Position numbers and translations under genes: made by a program | From: Bacteroidota bacterium | GTDB lineage: Bacteria > Bacteroidota > Bacteroidia > Bacteroidales > GCA-2711565 | Assembly (NCBI GenBank): GCA_018816945.1 | Contig: JAHIVC010000041.1 | Span: 1 to 64,000, forward strand | Reading direction: 5' to 3' | Length of the DNA stretch: 64,000 nt | The notes under the pieces: generated by a model | The model's database searches: none | Seen by the model: only the letters and a program-made list of their open reading frames with translations | What the model was told of the DNA's origin: nothing | Shown here: one piece after another, positions 32,733 through 42,026 of the stretch | How positions within the stretch are numbered: position 1 is the first letter of the stretch | How the letters are laid out: every line of letters starts with the position of its first letter

Positions 32733-33107
32733 ATGAAAAAAAAGATTCTTATTATTGACGATGAGCTCAGCATCCGTATGTTATTGGAGAATTTCCTTAA
32801 AAGGGAATACAATGTTGTGACAAAGAATGACGGGATGGAAGGACTAACTTGGTTGGAAGAAGGGAATATACCTGATTTAATAGTAGCTGACATACAAATG
32901 CCTAATTTGGATGGATATGATTTCATTAAAAATTTGCGCGCAAGTGGTTATTTTAAGCACATCCCATTAATCATGTTATCTGGAATAGAAAGTACAGCGG
33001 AGAAAATTAAATGCTTAAAATTGGGTGCCGACGATTATATCGTAAAACCATTTAATCCTGAAGAGTTATCCATCAGAATTGAATTACTCATCTCTAGGAA
33101 ATCATAA
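32733..33107 (+). CDS. Single-domain response regulator
   Basis: A 124-residue stand-alone receiver domain. The acidic pair is in LIIDDELS (Asp 9-10), the phospho-acceptor is Asp 53 (IVADIQMP), the switch Ser 83 is in IMLSGIES, and the conserved Lys 105 is in DDYIVKPFNPEEL. All functional residues are present, so it should be phosphorylated. No output domain follows. It lies directly upstream (23 bp) of the initiating sugar transferase that carries a degenerate receiver, so it may regulate polysaccharide synthesis by protein contact, receiving phosphate from a hybrid kinase such as those at 57040-60794 (inference). Confidence 0.9.
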   Translation: MKKKILIIDDELSIRMLLENFLKREYNVVTKNDGMEGLTWLEEGNIPDLIVADIQMPNLDGYDFIKNLRASGYFKHIPLIMLSGIESTAEKIKCLKLGADDYIVKPFNPEELSIRIELLISRKS

Positions 33108-33130
33108 TTCAATCGTTAACTTTGAATTTG

Positions 33131-34339
33131 ATGGAAAACGGAACTAAAAAGAAATTAAATATTCTTTATATCGGTGGCAATCAGGAAGTCATCAAGAAAT
33201 ATCAGGATTCGTCCCTTCTTTTCGGTATTATTTTAACTGAAAATGGACTTGAGGCGATCAATAAACTTAGGACTCTTGAGGAATTGGATGGGATAATTTC
33301 AGAGGCACATCTACCAGGCATAAATGGGATAGAAGTTTTCAGAATGATCAGAAATGAAGGCATGCACCCTAAAACGCCATTTATTCTCATTACACACGAA
33401 CAGGACGAGAAGCTTTATAAACTTGCAATTAAAGAACGAATTGATGATTTTTACATCATTCCGATAAATATTGAGGAAATTTATACCCGTATTGAATTTC
33501 TAAAATCTTTTAAAGCAAATTACTCAAAAGAGAAGGTTACAAAAAAGAACGTTCATGATTATAGTGTGCCGATCATAAAACGATTATTTGACATCATGGT
33601 TTCAGGCTTCGCCTTATTGCTCCTATCTCCTGTTTTTATTTTTGCTGCCCTTGCAATCAGGCTTGAATCAAAAGGTAAGGTTTACTACACATCAAAAAGA
33701 GTAGGTACTGGATATAAAATATTCGATTTTTACAAATTCAGATCAATGTATCATGGATCGGATGCCAGATTGAAAGAATTAGATCATCTCAATCAATATT
33801 CTAAAAACAATCATGAACAGGATTCGAATAATGCAGACGATTATTTAAAGAATCAATGTCCAAGGTGTTCAAAGTTAAAGAAAGGACTCTATTGCTCACC
33901 CACTCTTTATACAGGTGGACATAAAGTTTGCGAATATTGGTACAATGAACTTAAAAAATCTTCTGAATCATCAACATTTATTAAAATTAAAGATGACCCA
34001 CGCGTAACCAAGATTGGGAAGATTATTAGAAACACAAGCATTGATGAACTCCCTCAATTAATCAATGTTTTAAAAGGCGATATGTCGATTGTTGGTAATC
34101 GGCCATTGCCTTTATACGAAGCTGAATTATTAACATCCGACGATTGGAGTGAAAGGTTCTTAGGTCCGGCTGGAATTACTGGACTATGGCAAGTAGAATT
34201 GAGAGGAAGAAAGGGCGAAATGTCTGAAGAAGAACGGAAAGTTTTAGACAATCATTATGCTAAAACTTATTCTTTTTGGGGTGATATTAAGCTGATATTG
34301 CGAACAATTCCAGCTCTTTTTCAAAAAGAAAACGTATAA
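33131..34339 (+). CDS. Pseudo-receiver fused to initiating phosphoglycosyl transferase
   Basis: A 402-residue fusion. Residues about 8-125 form a receiver-like domain in which the acidic pair is GG (ILYIGGNQ), the phospho-acceptor position is Glu 58 (IISEAHLPG) and the conserved lysine is Ile (DFYIIPINIEE), so it cannot be phosphorylated normally. Residues about 145-402 are a WcaJ/PglC-type transferase that should load the first sugar-phosphate on undecaprenyl phosphate: membrane segment FDIMVSGFALLLLSPVFIF, KRVGTGYKIFDFYKFRSM, DDPRVTKIGKIIRNTSIDEL, PQLINVLKGDMSIVG, and ITGLWQVELRGR. Between them is an insert of about 75 residues with four cysteines (CPRC, YCSP, KVCEYW), perhaps a zinc site. 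I chose the ATG at 33131 over a TTG at 33122. Confidence 0.9.
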   Translation: MENGTKKKLNILYIGGNQEVIKKYQDSSLLFGIILTENGLEAINKLRTLEELDGIISEAHLPGINGIEVFRMIRNEGMHPKTPFILITHEQDEKLYKLAIKERIDDFYIIPINIEEIYTRIEFLKSFKANYSKEKVTKKNVHDYSVPIIKRLFDIMVSGFALLLLSPVFIFAALAIRLESKGKVYYTSKRVGTGYKIFDFYKFRSMYHGSDARLKELDHLNQYSKNNHEQDSNNADDYLKNQCPRCSKLKKGLYCSPTLYTGGHKVCEYWYNELKKSSESSTFIKIKDDPRVTKIGKIIRNTSIDELPQLINVLKGDMSIVGNRPLPLYEAELLTSDDWSERFLGPAGITGLWQVELRGRKGEMSEEERKVLDNHYAKTYSFWGDIKLILRTIPALFQKENV

Positions 34340-34530
34340 TAGTTTACTTTTTGAATTTACAAACAGTTCTTATATAGGTAAATTTTAACATATTACATAA
34401 TACTTAACTGTTAAAAACTCTTTAATAACTATTTGAATTTGCCTTAATTATTTATCATAAAATAATTGTAGTTTGTTTAGTTGAAAATTTATAATTTTAA
34501 ATATCATAATTCTTCGAAAAAACAGAACCC

Positions 34531-35301
34531 ATGGTTTGTTGGAATAAACTCTTAATAAAAATATCAGTTCCTCTTTTTTTCATTGCCTTTACTTCTGTTG
34601 TGGAAGCTCAAGTGATAGACAGTTCGATGTTTTTTAATCCAATTAGAGATAACATAGCGCAAAAGCTGCCTCCTCTTGAAGCCCTTATTGATTCAGCTAT
34701 TGCTAATTCGCCACAAATTAAAATGGATGAATTAAATGCAGATTTCACAAGATATGAAATTATATCCGCTAAAAGACAATGGCTTCAGCATTGGGGATTA
34801 GACATGATTGTTAATTATGGTAATTACCTCTATAGTGAACGTGATGAGTTTGTAAAAAAGACCCAATTTTATCTTTATGAATCGAGAAGGCTTAACTATG
34901 GAGCCGGGATTTATGTTAGAATGCCTATTTTTTATGCTGTGGACCGAAAAAATGAGATTAATAAAAAGAAAAAATACAGAGAAATAGCCATTGTTAACAG
35001 AGAAATTCATGTAAGGGTTATTAGACAAGAAGTTATTGCAACATATAACATATTAATGCAACAACAGGAAATTTTAAAAATAACCAATGATTATCAGCAA
35101 GTTGCTGATATGATGATGCGTAACGCAGAAAATATGTTCTTAATAGGTGATATACCGCCTGAAGAATATGCCCGACAAAAAGATTATCAAACCAGGGGAG
35201 CTACTGATTACGCCTTAACGGTAGGAAGATTTAATAGTGCGTATACTTTACTTGAGGAATTAGTAGGTATCAGGTTTAATCTCATTAATGTATTAAAATA
35301 A
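34531..35301 (+). CDS. Short TolC-like outer-membrane protein
   Basis: A 256-residue protein with a signal peptide (ending SVVEAQ, about residue 26). The mature part resembles one half of a TolC-family protein: LPPLEALIDSAIANSPQIKM followed by long helices, a pair of probable barrel strands (LDMIVNYGNYLYSE and LNYGAGIYVRMPIFY), then helices with VRVIRQEVIATYNILMQQQE and GDIPPEEYARQKDYQ. Canonical TolC has two such repeats in 430-480 residues; here there is one. It overlaps the co-polymerase gene by 1 bp (TAATG), so the two are coupled. It may form the outer-membrane exit for the polymer in place of a Wza-like protein (inference). Confidence 0.72.
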   Translation: MVCWNKLLIKISVPLFFIAFTSVVEAQVIDSSMFFNPIRDNIAQKLPPLEALIDSAIANSPQIKMDELNADFTRYEIISAKRQWLQHWGLDMIVNYGNYLYSERDEFVKKTQFYLYESRRLNYGAGIYVRMPIFYAVDRKNEINKKKKYREIAIVNREIHVRVIRQEVIATYNILMQQQEILKITNDYQQVADMMMRNAENMFLIGDIPPEEYARQKDYQTRGATDYALTVGRFNSAYTLLEELVGIRFNLINVLK

Positions 35302-38153
35302 TGGATTTACACAAAGTTATACAACTGATAAAAAGACATTTGTTTTTACTTATTGCGATACCATTATCCATGGCATTACTCGTATACATATTCACGCGTA
35401 ATCAAGCAAAAACCTATTCTTCAGAAGTTATTATTTATACAGGGATTGCCACCGGTTATTCAATTGAATCGACAAACAGTAGGTCTGTCGATTATTTTTC
35501 AACAAATATCCAATTTGATAATCTAATAAATCTCATTAAAGCAAATCAAACGATTGAGAATACGGCGATACGACTCTTAGCCCAAGATATCTCACTTGAA
35601 GAACCCAATCCACAATATATCTCAGCCAGTAATCATGCCACATTACACCAAATTGTTCCAAAACACGTAAAAGACTTGGTAGTAAAAAATGGAAAGATGG
35701 GATTGGCAAGAGATAAAGAAGAGCAAATAAGAAGACTTGAACAGGAAATACAAGGACTTGAACAACAAATTTCGTCAAAAAAATCAAACGAATTATTAGG
35801 CGCCACATCCAACACTTCAAATACTTCTACTCAACCTCAGACTAATATAGATAAATCGGATAATAGTATATTTCACACCGTACGCCCCGGTGAAACCTTA
35901 TACTCTATTGCTGCGATGTATAATATCAGTGCAGGCGAAATTGTGGATCAAAATAATTTGAGAAATAATTCAGTAAATGTGGGACAAACTTTGATTATTC
36001 ATAAAGAACTTCCTACCGACTATTTATATCACATTGTAAAACCGGGAGAAAATGTTTACACTATATCCCGGCTATATAATACAAGTATCAATGATATCAG
36101 AAGGCAAAATAATCTATATTCAGATGATTTGATTGTTGGCAACAGACTTATGATAAAAAAGATTACTCCAACTGCCTCAGGGTATACTGATAATTCAACC
36201 AATCAAATTAATACCTCAACGGTAATCATTAACCCGGACGAAGCAAAGATTGATTTTAGCAGGTTTGAATGGCCATATAAAAAAGACCCTGTAATACCTC
36301 CTTATATCAGAAAGGATGACTTTTATCATACAGTTGATAATTTCACTAATTATTATAATTCCAGCGATACAAATTTTATTTACGAATTGCTGCATTATAA
36401 TCATCCTCATTATAGTGTTGCAAGTATTAAGTCTAATTCCGGAGTTTACAGAGTAAGCAATTCCGATTTTATTCGAGTTTCATATCAGGCAGATGATCCC
36501 GGTATTTGTCAACAAACACTTAAAATACTGGCTGAAGTATTCATAAAGAACTACACCATGCTGAAATCAAATGAAACAGATGAAGTTGTAGCATATTACC
36601 AAAGAAAAGTGGAAGAAGCTGATGCAAAGTTACAGGATGCTGAAGATAGGCTTCTTGAATTTAACAAAGAAAATAATATTATTAACTATTATGAGCAAAG
36701 TAAATACATTGCGGCACAAAAGGAAGATTTAGATCTTTACTATCAAAACGAACAAATTAGGCTTGCATCAGCTTCAGCTGCTTTACGAGAACTGAAAACA
36801 AAACTGATGGGAAAAGACAGCATCTATTTAAAGAGCGATATCATCATGCAAAAAATGAAACGGATCTCAGAAATATCTGAACTGGTTATCATTAATGAAA
36901 TATCTACCGAATATGACCCCTACATTGGCTCTAATCTGGTTAACCTAAAAGCTGAAGCCAAAAGAATTAAGGATGAGGTAAAGGCCCATGTTGATCAATT
37001 ATTTTTATATTCCAGATCAAATGAAGGAATCCCCATTAAAGATTTACTTGTGGAGTACATGAACAATAACATTTCTTTCGTTGAAGCTCAGGCAAGTTTA
37101 CGGGTACTTAGTAATAGAAAACAAGATTTCACGCGTATCTATCAAATTTTTGCTCCTTTAGGTGCTATGTTAAAACGGATTGAAAGAGAAATAAGTGTAG
37201 CGGAGCAATCTTATCTGGAGTTTTTGCATAGTTTCAATGTGGCAAAAATGGAACAACAAAACAATTTACTATCTTCCAATATTAAAATTGTTGATGAGCC
37301 ATCGTTCCCACTGCAGGCAAATCCATCACGAACCAAACTATTGATCTTAGTAGCAGGCGTATTTGGATTCTTCATTGTCGCCTTCATAATTTTAATGCTT
37401 GAGTATTTTGATACCAGTGTTAAAAATCCATCGGCAGTTGAAAAATCAACAAATCTTAAATTAGCCGGTGCATATCCTATCGTGGAACCCGGTCGGGATT
37501 GTTCATATACCTGTAACCGTCTGACGGAAATGCTTTTACAACAAATAAAATTGCATATCACCCATAATTCAATATTCACCTCCGAAAAGCCATACCTGAT
37601 TTTAATATTTAGTACTCAGCGACAAGTTGGGAAAACAACTGTTGCAACAGCACTAATTAATAAACTGCGTTCTTATGGCGAAAAAGTATTGTTTTTGAAT
37701 TATTCAAAAGATGAAACAACTACTGAGGGCAATGATTTTGACAGTACCATTACCTACCAAATCGATAATAAATTTGTGGAAATCAAACATATTAATGAGT
37801 TATTGCTAAGTAATTACCTTAGACAAGACAATTATAAGTATGATTATATTTTCTTAGAAATCCCTGCAATTATTTTCAATTCATATCCATTTGAGTTAAT
37901 GAGTTCAGTTGATGTACCGTTACTTATCATTAAAGCAAATGACTATTGGAGAATTTCGGATTCTGCAGCACTAAAAACTATGCAGGAAGTATCAAGAGAA
38001 AAGCCCATGGTCGTTCTAAATCTAACAGAACTGAACTCTTTAGATGATATAATCAATGATATTCCTGAAAATGAGCAAAGATCGTTAAGAAAAAAGTTAA
38101 AAACCATTATTACCTATCCTTTCAGATTAAGGGTCAAGGTAAGGGTTGAATAA
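35301..38153 (+). CDS. Polysaccharide co-polymerase with two LysM domains and a CpsD/BY-kinase-like domain
   Basis: A 950-residue inner-membrane protein. First helix about 14-31 (LFLLIAIPLSMALLVYIF); Wzz-like region with SSEVIIYTGIATGYS; coiled coil about 130-160; two LysM domains about 190-285 (HTVRPGETLYSIAAMYNISA and HIVKPGENVYTISRLYNTSI); long coiled coils about 420-640; second helix about 680-702; then a cytoplasmic ATPase-like domain with Walker A region STQRQVGKTTVATALI (about 770-785) and a weak Walker B (YDYIFLEIPAII). BY-kinases end in a tyrosine cluster, which is missing here. Wzz-type proteins set chain length; the LysM pair in the periplasmic part suggests that it also grips peptidoglycan. 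Confidence 0.88.
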   Translation: MDLHKVIQLIKRHLFLLIAIPLSMALLVYIFTRNQAKTYSSEVIIYTGIATGYSIESTNSRSVDYFSTNIQFDNLINLIKANQTIENTAIRLLAQDISLEEPNPQYISASNHATLHQIVPKHVKDLVVKNGKMGLARDKEEQIRRLEQEIQGLEQQISSKKSNELLGATSNTSNTSTQPQTNIDKSDNSIFHTVRPGETLYSIAAMYNISAGEIVDQNNLRNNSVNVGQTLIIHKELPTDYLYHIVKPGENVYTISRLYNTSINDIRRQNNLYSDDLIVGNRLMIKKITPTASGYTDNSTNQINTSTVIINPDEAKIDFSRFEWPYKKDPVIPPYIRKDDFYHTVDNFTNYYNSSDTNFIYELLHYNHPHYSVASIKSNSGVYRVSNSDFIRVSYQADDPGICQQTLKILAEVFIKNYTMLKSNETDEVVAYYQRKVEEADAKLQDAEDRLLEFNKENNIINYYEQSKYIAAQKEDLDLYYQNEQIRLASASAALRELKTKLMGKDSIYLKSDIIMQKMKRISEISELVIINEISTEYDPYIGSNLVNLKAEAKRIKDEVKAHVDQLFLYSRSNEGIPIKDLLVEYMNNNISFVEAQASLRVLSNRKQDFTRIYQIFAPLGAMLKRIEREISVAEQSYLEFLHSFNVAKMEQQNNLLSSNIKIVDEPSFPLQANPSRTKLLILVAGVFGFFIVAFIILMLEYFDTSVKNPSAVEKSTNLKLAGAYPIVEPGRDCSYTCNRLTEMLLQQIKLHITHNSIFTSEKPYLILIFSTQRQVGKTTVATALINKLRSYGEKVLFLNYSKDETTTEGNDFDSTITYQIDNKFVEIKHINELLLSNYLRQDNYKYDYIFLEIPAIIFNSYPFELMSSVDVPLLIIKANDYWRISDSAALKTMQEVSREKPMVVLNLTELNSLDDIINDIPENEQRSLRKKLKTIITYPFRLRVKVRVE

Positions 38154-38163
38154 AACGACAATT

Positions 38164-39603
38164 GTGAAATCTAACTTTTTTAAAGCACTAAGTAACGATA
38201 ACTTCTTATCGTTGGCGAGTAATCTTGGGGCTGCTATTTTTAGGGTTTTAAGCTTCATGTTGCTGGTACGTTCACTTGAACCAAATATTTTTGGTGAATG
38301 GGTTATTTTTGTTACGGCCGGGAATTTTTTTGAAATGTTACGGTTCGGTCTTACCAGAACGGCCATCATTAGATTTCTATCAGGAGCAAAAAATGATGAT
38401 CGAAAAAAACTAATAGGTACGAATTGGGTGCTTGGGCTCATGGCGACTATACTTCTTGCCATTATTATTTGGATTGCTTATTTTCTATTTCCAACAACCA
38501 TCGAGGGATCAGGCTATTCCTTGTTTTTTATATGGTACCCTATTCTTTCTTTTGCCAACTTGCCTTTCAATCTTGCAATATCAGTTTTATATGCTGATCA
38601 AAAGTTCGGAAAAATATTATTGGTCAATTTATTAAGAGATGGTGGATTTTTCATCTTTCTAATTATTAATTTTTTATTTTTCCACTTAGGGATCATGCCA
38701 ATTCTATACGCTTTTTTGACCATTAATTTAGCCGTTTCTATTCACTCCATGTTAAATAAATGGGATGGTTATCATTATATCTTTAATGCTAATAAGCAAA
38801 CAAATAAAACCATATTAAATTTTGGAAAATATACTACCGGAACATTGATTGGGGCCAATTTATTAAAAAGCTCAGATGTGGTTCTCTTAGGATTAAGCCC
38901 TTTTATTGGGACTGTTGGTGTTGCTTTATATAGTGTACCTTTAAGATTGACCGAGATTTTGGAAATCCCATTAAGGAGCTTTGCAGCGACTGCATTCCCC
39001 AAGATGTCAAAAGCCAGTATTGAGAACAATATGGACGAAGTTAAGCGTTTATTTTATTCCTATTCAGGTGCACTCACTTTTGTGATTTTGCCTGTTATTA
39101 TTTTCGCATTCATCTTTTCGGAACAATTTGTACATGTACTTGGTGGGCCCGAATATATTGTAACACAAAATATCTTTAGATTTTTCTGTATTTATGGACT
39201 TTTCATTGCAGTAGATAAATTTACCGGAATTGCATTGGACAGTATTAACCAACCTAAAAAGAATTTTATTAAAGTAATTTATATGGCGCTTGCGAACATT
39301 TTTGGTGATATATTCATGATTTTCTATCTGGGCAAATTCATATTCTTCTTATCAATTGCCGGAATTATACTGTCCAACTATATGCCTTTATTCCCTATTG
39401 AAATATTTACTTATGAACTTACTGTAATTAATATATTGGAATTGGTAGCGCTGGTAACAATTTTGTTCACAATTATAGGTATCATAGTCGGATTATATTA
39501 TCTGAACAATGCGCTTTCTTTATCCTTACGAAGAATTTTTACGGATGGCTGGAAGTTTTTCATAATCATCATTAAGGATATTAAGTCTGCTATTGTTCAA
39601 TAA
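38164..39603 (+). CDS. Wzx-like polysaccharide flippase
   Basis: An integral membrane protein of about 480 residues with 12-14 helices and the MATE/MVF-type layout of oligosaccharide flippases: SLASNLGAAIFRVLSFMLLV at the N terminus, RFGLTRTAIIRFLSG, LLKSSDVVLLGLSPFIGTVG, ALYSVPLRLTEILEIPLRSF, and AATAFPKMSKAS. It should move the lipid-linked repeat unit across the inner membrane. There is no ATG start: GTG at 38164 gives 479 residues and starts 11 bp after the co-polymerase stop; TTG at 38146 would overlap that gene and add six residues. Confidence 0.88.
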   Translation: MKSNFFKALSNDNFLSLASNLGAAIFRVLSFMLLVRSLEPNIFGEWVIFVTAGNFFEMLRFGLTRTAIIRFLSGAKNDDRKKLIGTNWVLGLMATILLAIIIWIAYFLFPTTIEGSGYSLFFIWYPILSFANLPFNLAISVLYADQKFGKILLVNLLRDGGFFIFLIINFLFFHLGIMPILYAFLTINLAVSIHSMLNKWDGYHYIFNANKQTNKTILNFGKYTTGTLIGANLLKSSDVVLLGLSPFIGTVGVALYSVPLRLTEILEIPLRSFAATAFPKMSKASIENNMDEVKRLFYSYSGALTFVILPVIIFAFIFSEQFVHVLGGPEYIVTQNIFRFFCIYGLFIAVDKFTGIALDSINQPKKNFIKVIYMALANIFGDIFMIFYLGKFIFFLSIAGIILSNYMPLFPIEIFTYELTVINILELVALVTILFTIIGIIVGLYYLNNALSLSLRRIFTDGWKFFIIIIKDIKSAIVQ

Positions 39604-39637
39604 AATCTTTGTAACTTTATCAAATGCAAAGTTAACT

Positions 39638-41104
39638 ATGTTTAATAGACTAAAGAGATATACTGGCTCATATAAGCTCAACGACCCAATATTCATGATT
39701 GGCATGTTTGCGATTGCTGTATTATTCAGTTTTATTTTGACACAAGTTAAATTACAATTTGCATTGGTACTAATGCTGCTTCCTTTAGTGTTAGTTTATC
39801 TAAATCGATTATTTACCCATCCAAGGTTAGGACTGATTACAATTATTATATTAGCCTGGTTGGCTGTCGGAATAACTAGATACATTACCGGGATTCCGTT
39901 TGGGCTAACTATTGACTTTTTTTTAGTTCTGACCTTGGTCGCAGTATTTTTCCGAACCTTTTATGATGGAATAGATACAAAAGCATTTAATAATGACATT
40001 GTTATATTGCTTACTCTTTGGTTTCTTTATGCGGCAGCAGAAATATTGAACCCTGAAGCTTTAAGCAAGACTGCCTGGTTTTACGCTATGCGCGGTGTAG
40101 CCTTATATTCGATGTTAACAGTCCCTTTAGTTTTCCTGCTTTTCAGAAAGGTTAAACACCTCAATTTATTCTTGTACATGTGGGGAGTCATCTCAATTCT
40201 GGGGTCGTTAAAAGGAATGCAGCAAGTTTATCTTGGTCTTGATTATGCAGAACAACGCTGGCTTGATCAGGTTGGATATATCACGCACGTATTATTCGGG
40301 GAGCTTAGGGTGTTCTCATTCTATACTGATGCCGGTCAGTTTGGAGCTGCACAGGGAGCTGCAGGTATTGTTGGACTTCTAGTTGCACTTAACTCAAAAA
40401 AACCAGTGGATATTATTTTCTTTCTAATAATGGGTATAACCGGAATTTGGGGGATGATGATTTCAGGAACAAGGGGTGCAATTATTGTGCCCTTGATTGG
40501 TGCCTTATTATATCTGATTCACAGGAAAAACCTAAGAGTTATTATGCTGGGCTTAGTTTTAATAGCTGGGATTTATGTTTTCTTTAAATATACATATATC
40601 GGCTCAGGCATTTCTCAAATCAGGCGTATGCGTACTGCTTTTTTTCCTGCAGATGATGCATCTCTGCAAGTTCGTCTTGATAACAGAAGGGTTCTGCAAG
40701 TTTATTTATCATCCCGACCCTTCGGCGGTGGAATTGGTAGTGCCGGTAACTGGGGTCAACGATTCTCTCCAAATGGATTTTTAGCTAATGTTGCTACTGA
40801 CAGTTGGTACGTTCAAATATGGGCGGAGATGGGTATTATTGGTTTGACATTTCACTTATTTATCCTTGCATTTATTCTAACCAAATCCTCATACTTAATA
40901 ATGTTTCGGGTGAAAGACCCCGAGCTTCGGGGTAAACTGAGTGCATTAGCTTGCGCCTATGCAGGAGTGTTAGGTGCCAGCTATGGAAATGGTGTGCTTG
41001 GTCAAATTCCAACAGGTATTTTAACTTACATTAGTTGGGGCTTTCTGTTCATGGCTCCAATGTTAGATCGGGAAGTTAGAGGAATAACCGATTCTGCTAA
41101 CTAG
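39638..41104 (+). CDS. O-antigen polymerase/ligase-type membrane protein (Wzy/WaaL-like)
   Basis: A 488-residue protein with about 12 membrane helices and a large periplasmic loop (about residues 325-410) that contains RVLQVYLSSRPFGGGIGSAG and ATDSWYVQIWAEMGIIGLTF, the usual Wzy_C signature region. It should polymerise flipped repeat units or ligate the glycan to its carrier; the two cannot be told apart by eye. The ATG at 39638 is chosen; a TTG at 39593 inside the flippase gene would add 15 residues. The 3' end overlaps the convergent glycosyltransferase gene by 8 bp. Confidence 0.88.
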   Translation: MFNRLKRYTGSYKLNDPIFMIGMFAIAVLFSFILTQVKLQFALVLMLLPLVLVYLNRLFTHPRLGLITIIILAWLAVGITRYITGIPFGLTIDFFLVLTLVAVFFRTFYDGIDTKAFNNDIVILLTLWFLYAAAEILNPEALSKTAWFYAMRGVALYSMLTVPLVFLLFRKVKHLNLFLYMWGVISILGSLKGMQQVYLGLDYAEQRWLDQVGYITHVLFGELRVFSFYTDAGQFGAAQGAAGIVGLLVALNSKKPVDIIFFLIMGITGIWGMMISGTRGAIIVPLIGALLYLIHRKNLRVIMLGLVLIAGIYVFFKYTYIGSGISQIRRMRTAFFPADDASLQVRLDNRRVLQVYLSSRPFGGGIGSAGNWGQRFSPNGFLANVATDSWYVQIWAEMGIIGLTFHLFILAFILTKSSYLIMFRVKDPELRGKLSALACAYAGVLGASYGNGVLGQIPTGILTYISWGFLFMAPMLDREVRGITDSAN

Positions 41105-41987
41105 TTTGGTTTTTCTTCCCAATAATGTATTCTATAAGTCTTTTTCCATGAACAGCAAAACGTTGTTTAAATGCTTCCCATATTCCACCATCAAATACAA
41201 TCCTTCGTGAAGAAGTAATCACAACAGCTCTCGGATTGCTAACTAATCTCAGTTTCCCTTTTTTCTGAAGGTTTAAAGCCATTGTTCCATCTTCCGATTC
41301 TTCTGTAAAATACTTACTATCTTTAGTATTATTAAATACCCGAACATTTTTCACTTTAAATCCACCTGTTGTTCTGCCAATTTCTGTTACCAAACCCATG
41401 GTGAAGCCCATTACATTAAGATATTCACGCTTACGCATCCGGATTCTAACTAAAATGCCAACAATTCTTTCATAAATCCACATCGAGAGCCTACTTACTC
41501 CAATCGGGGGTATAAAAGCATATCTTCCGTATACACCCATTATATGTTCATTCCTCTCCATTGGCTTGATCATTAAATCAACCCATCTTGGTGGATATAA
41601 GGTATCAGAATCTGCACATAAATGATACTTACCTTTACAATTATCCAAACCACATTGTCTGGCAAAAGAAGTTCCTTGTTTTGGCTCAAAATAATTTCTC
41701 ACACCTAATTCATCAAGCACCTTTTGAGTATTGTCGGTTGAATTATTGTTTATTACTACTATTTCTACTTCATTTTTCGTTGTACTTGCAGCTAAAGAAG
41801 ATAGTGTCCGGAAAATATTATCTGCTTCATTCCAGGCAGGAATAACAATAGAAACCAACGGATTTTCAGACTGAAACTTTTTAATTCTATTCTTGATATC
41901 TGTTAATTCCTCAGTAGTTAAGTCACTATATTTCTTATTTGAATATAAATGAGGTTTAATCCATTTTGGAAGACTTATTCCTATCAT
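41097..41987 (-). CDS. Family 2 glycosyltransferase
   Basis: A 296-residue GT-A enzyme. Seen: NPLVSIVIPAWNEADNIFRT, VEIVVINNNSTDNTQKVLDE, GTSFARQCGLDNCKGKY, the metal-binding CADSDTLYPPRWVDL, and a C-terminal region with TEESEDGTMALNLQKKGKL, the usual acceptor/catalytic acidic motif (ED). It adds a sugar to the growing lipid-linked unit; donor and acceptor are unknown. It is the first of three leftward genes inside an otherwise rightward locus, with a short convergent overlap with the polymerase gene. Confidence 0.9.
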   Translation of the reverse strand: MIGISLPKWIKPHLYSNKKYSDLTTEELTDIKNRIKKFQSENPLVSIVIPAWNEADNIFRTLSSLAASTTKNEVEIVVINNNSTDNTQKVLDELGVRNYFEPKQGTSFARQCGLDNCKGKYHLCADSDTLYPPRWVDLMIKPMERNEHIMGVYGRYAFIPPIGVSRLSMWIYERIVGILVRIRMRKREYLNVMGFTMGLVTEIGRTTGGFKVKNVRVFNNTKDSKYFTEESEDGTMALNLQKKGKLRLVSNPRAVVITSSRRIVFDGGIWEAFKQRFAVHGKRLIEYIIGKKNQTS

Positions 41988-42026
41988 ATTATTAATTGAT
42001 GCTTTGAGTAAAAATTAAAAATTTGG

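Noticed and set aside
35536-35820. Two overlapping minus-strand frames inside the co-polymerase gene
   Set aside because: Both are shadows of a long, well-supported gene on the plus strand.
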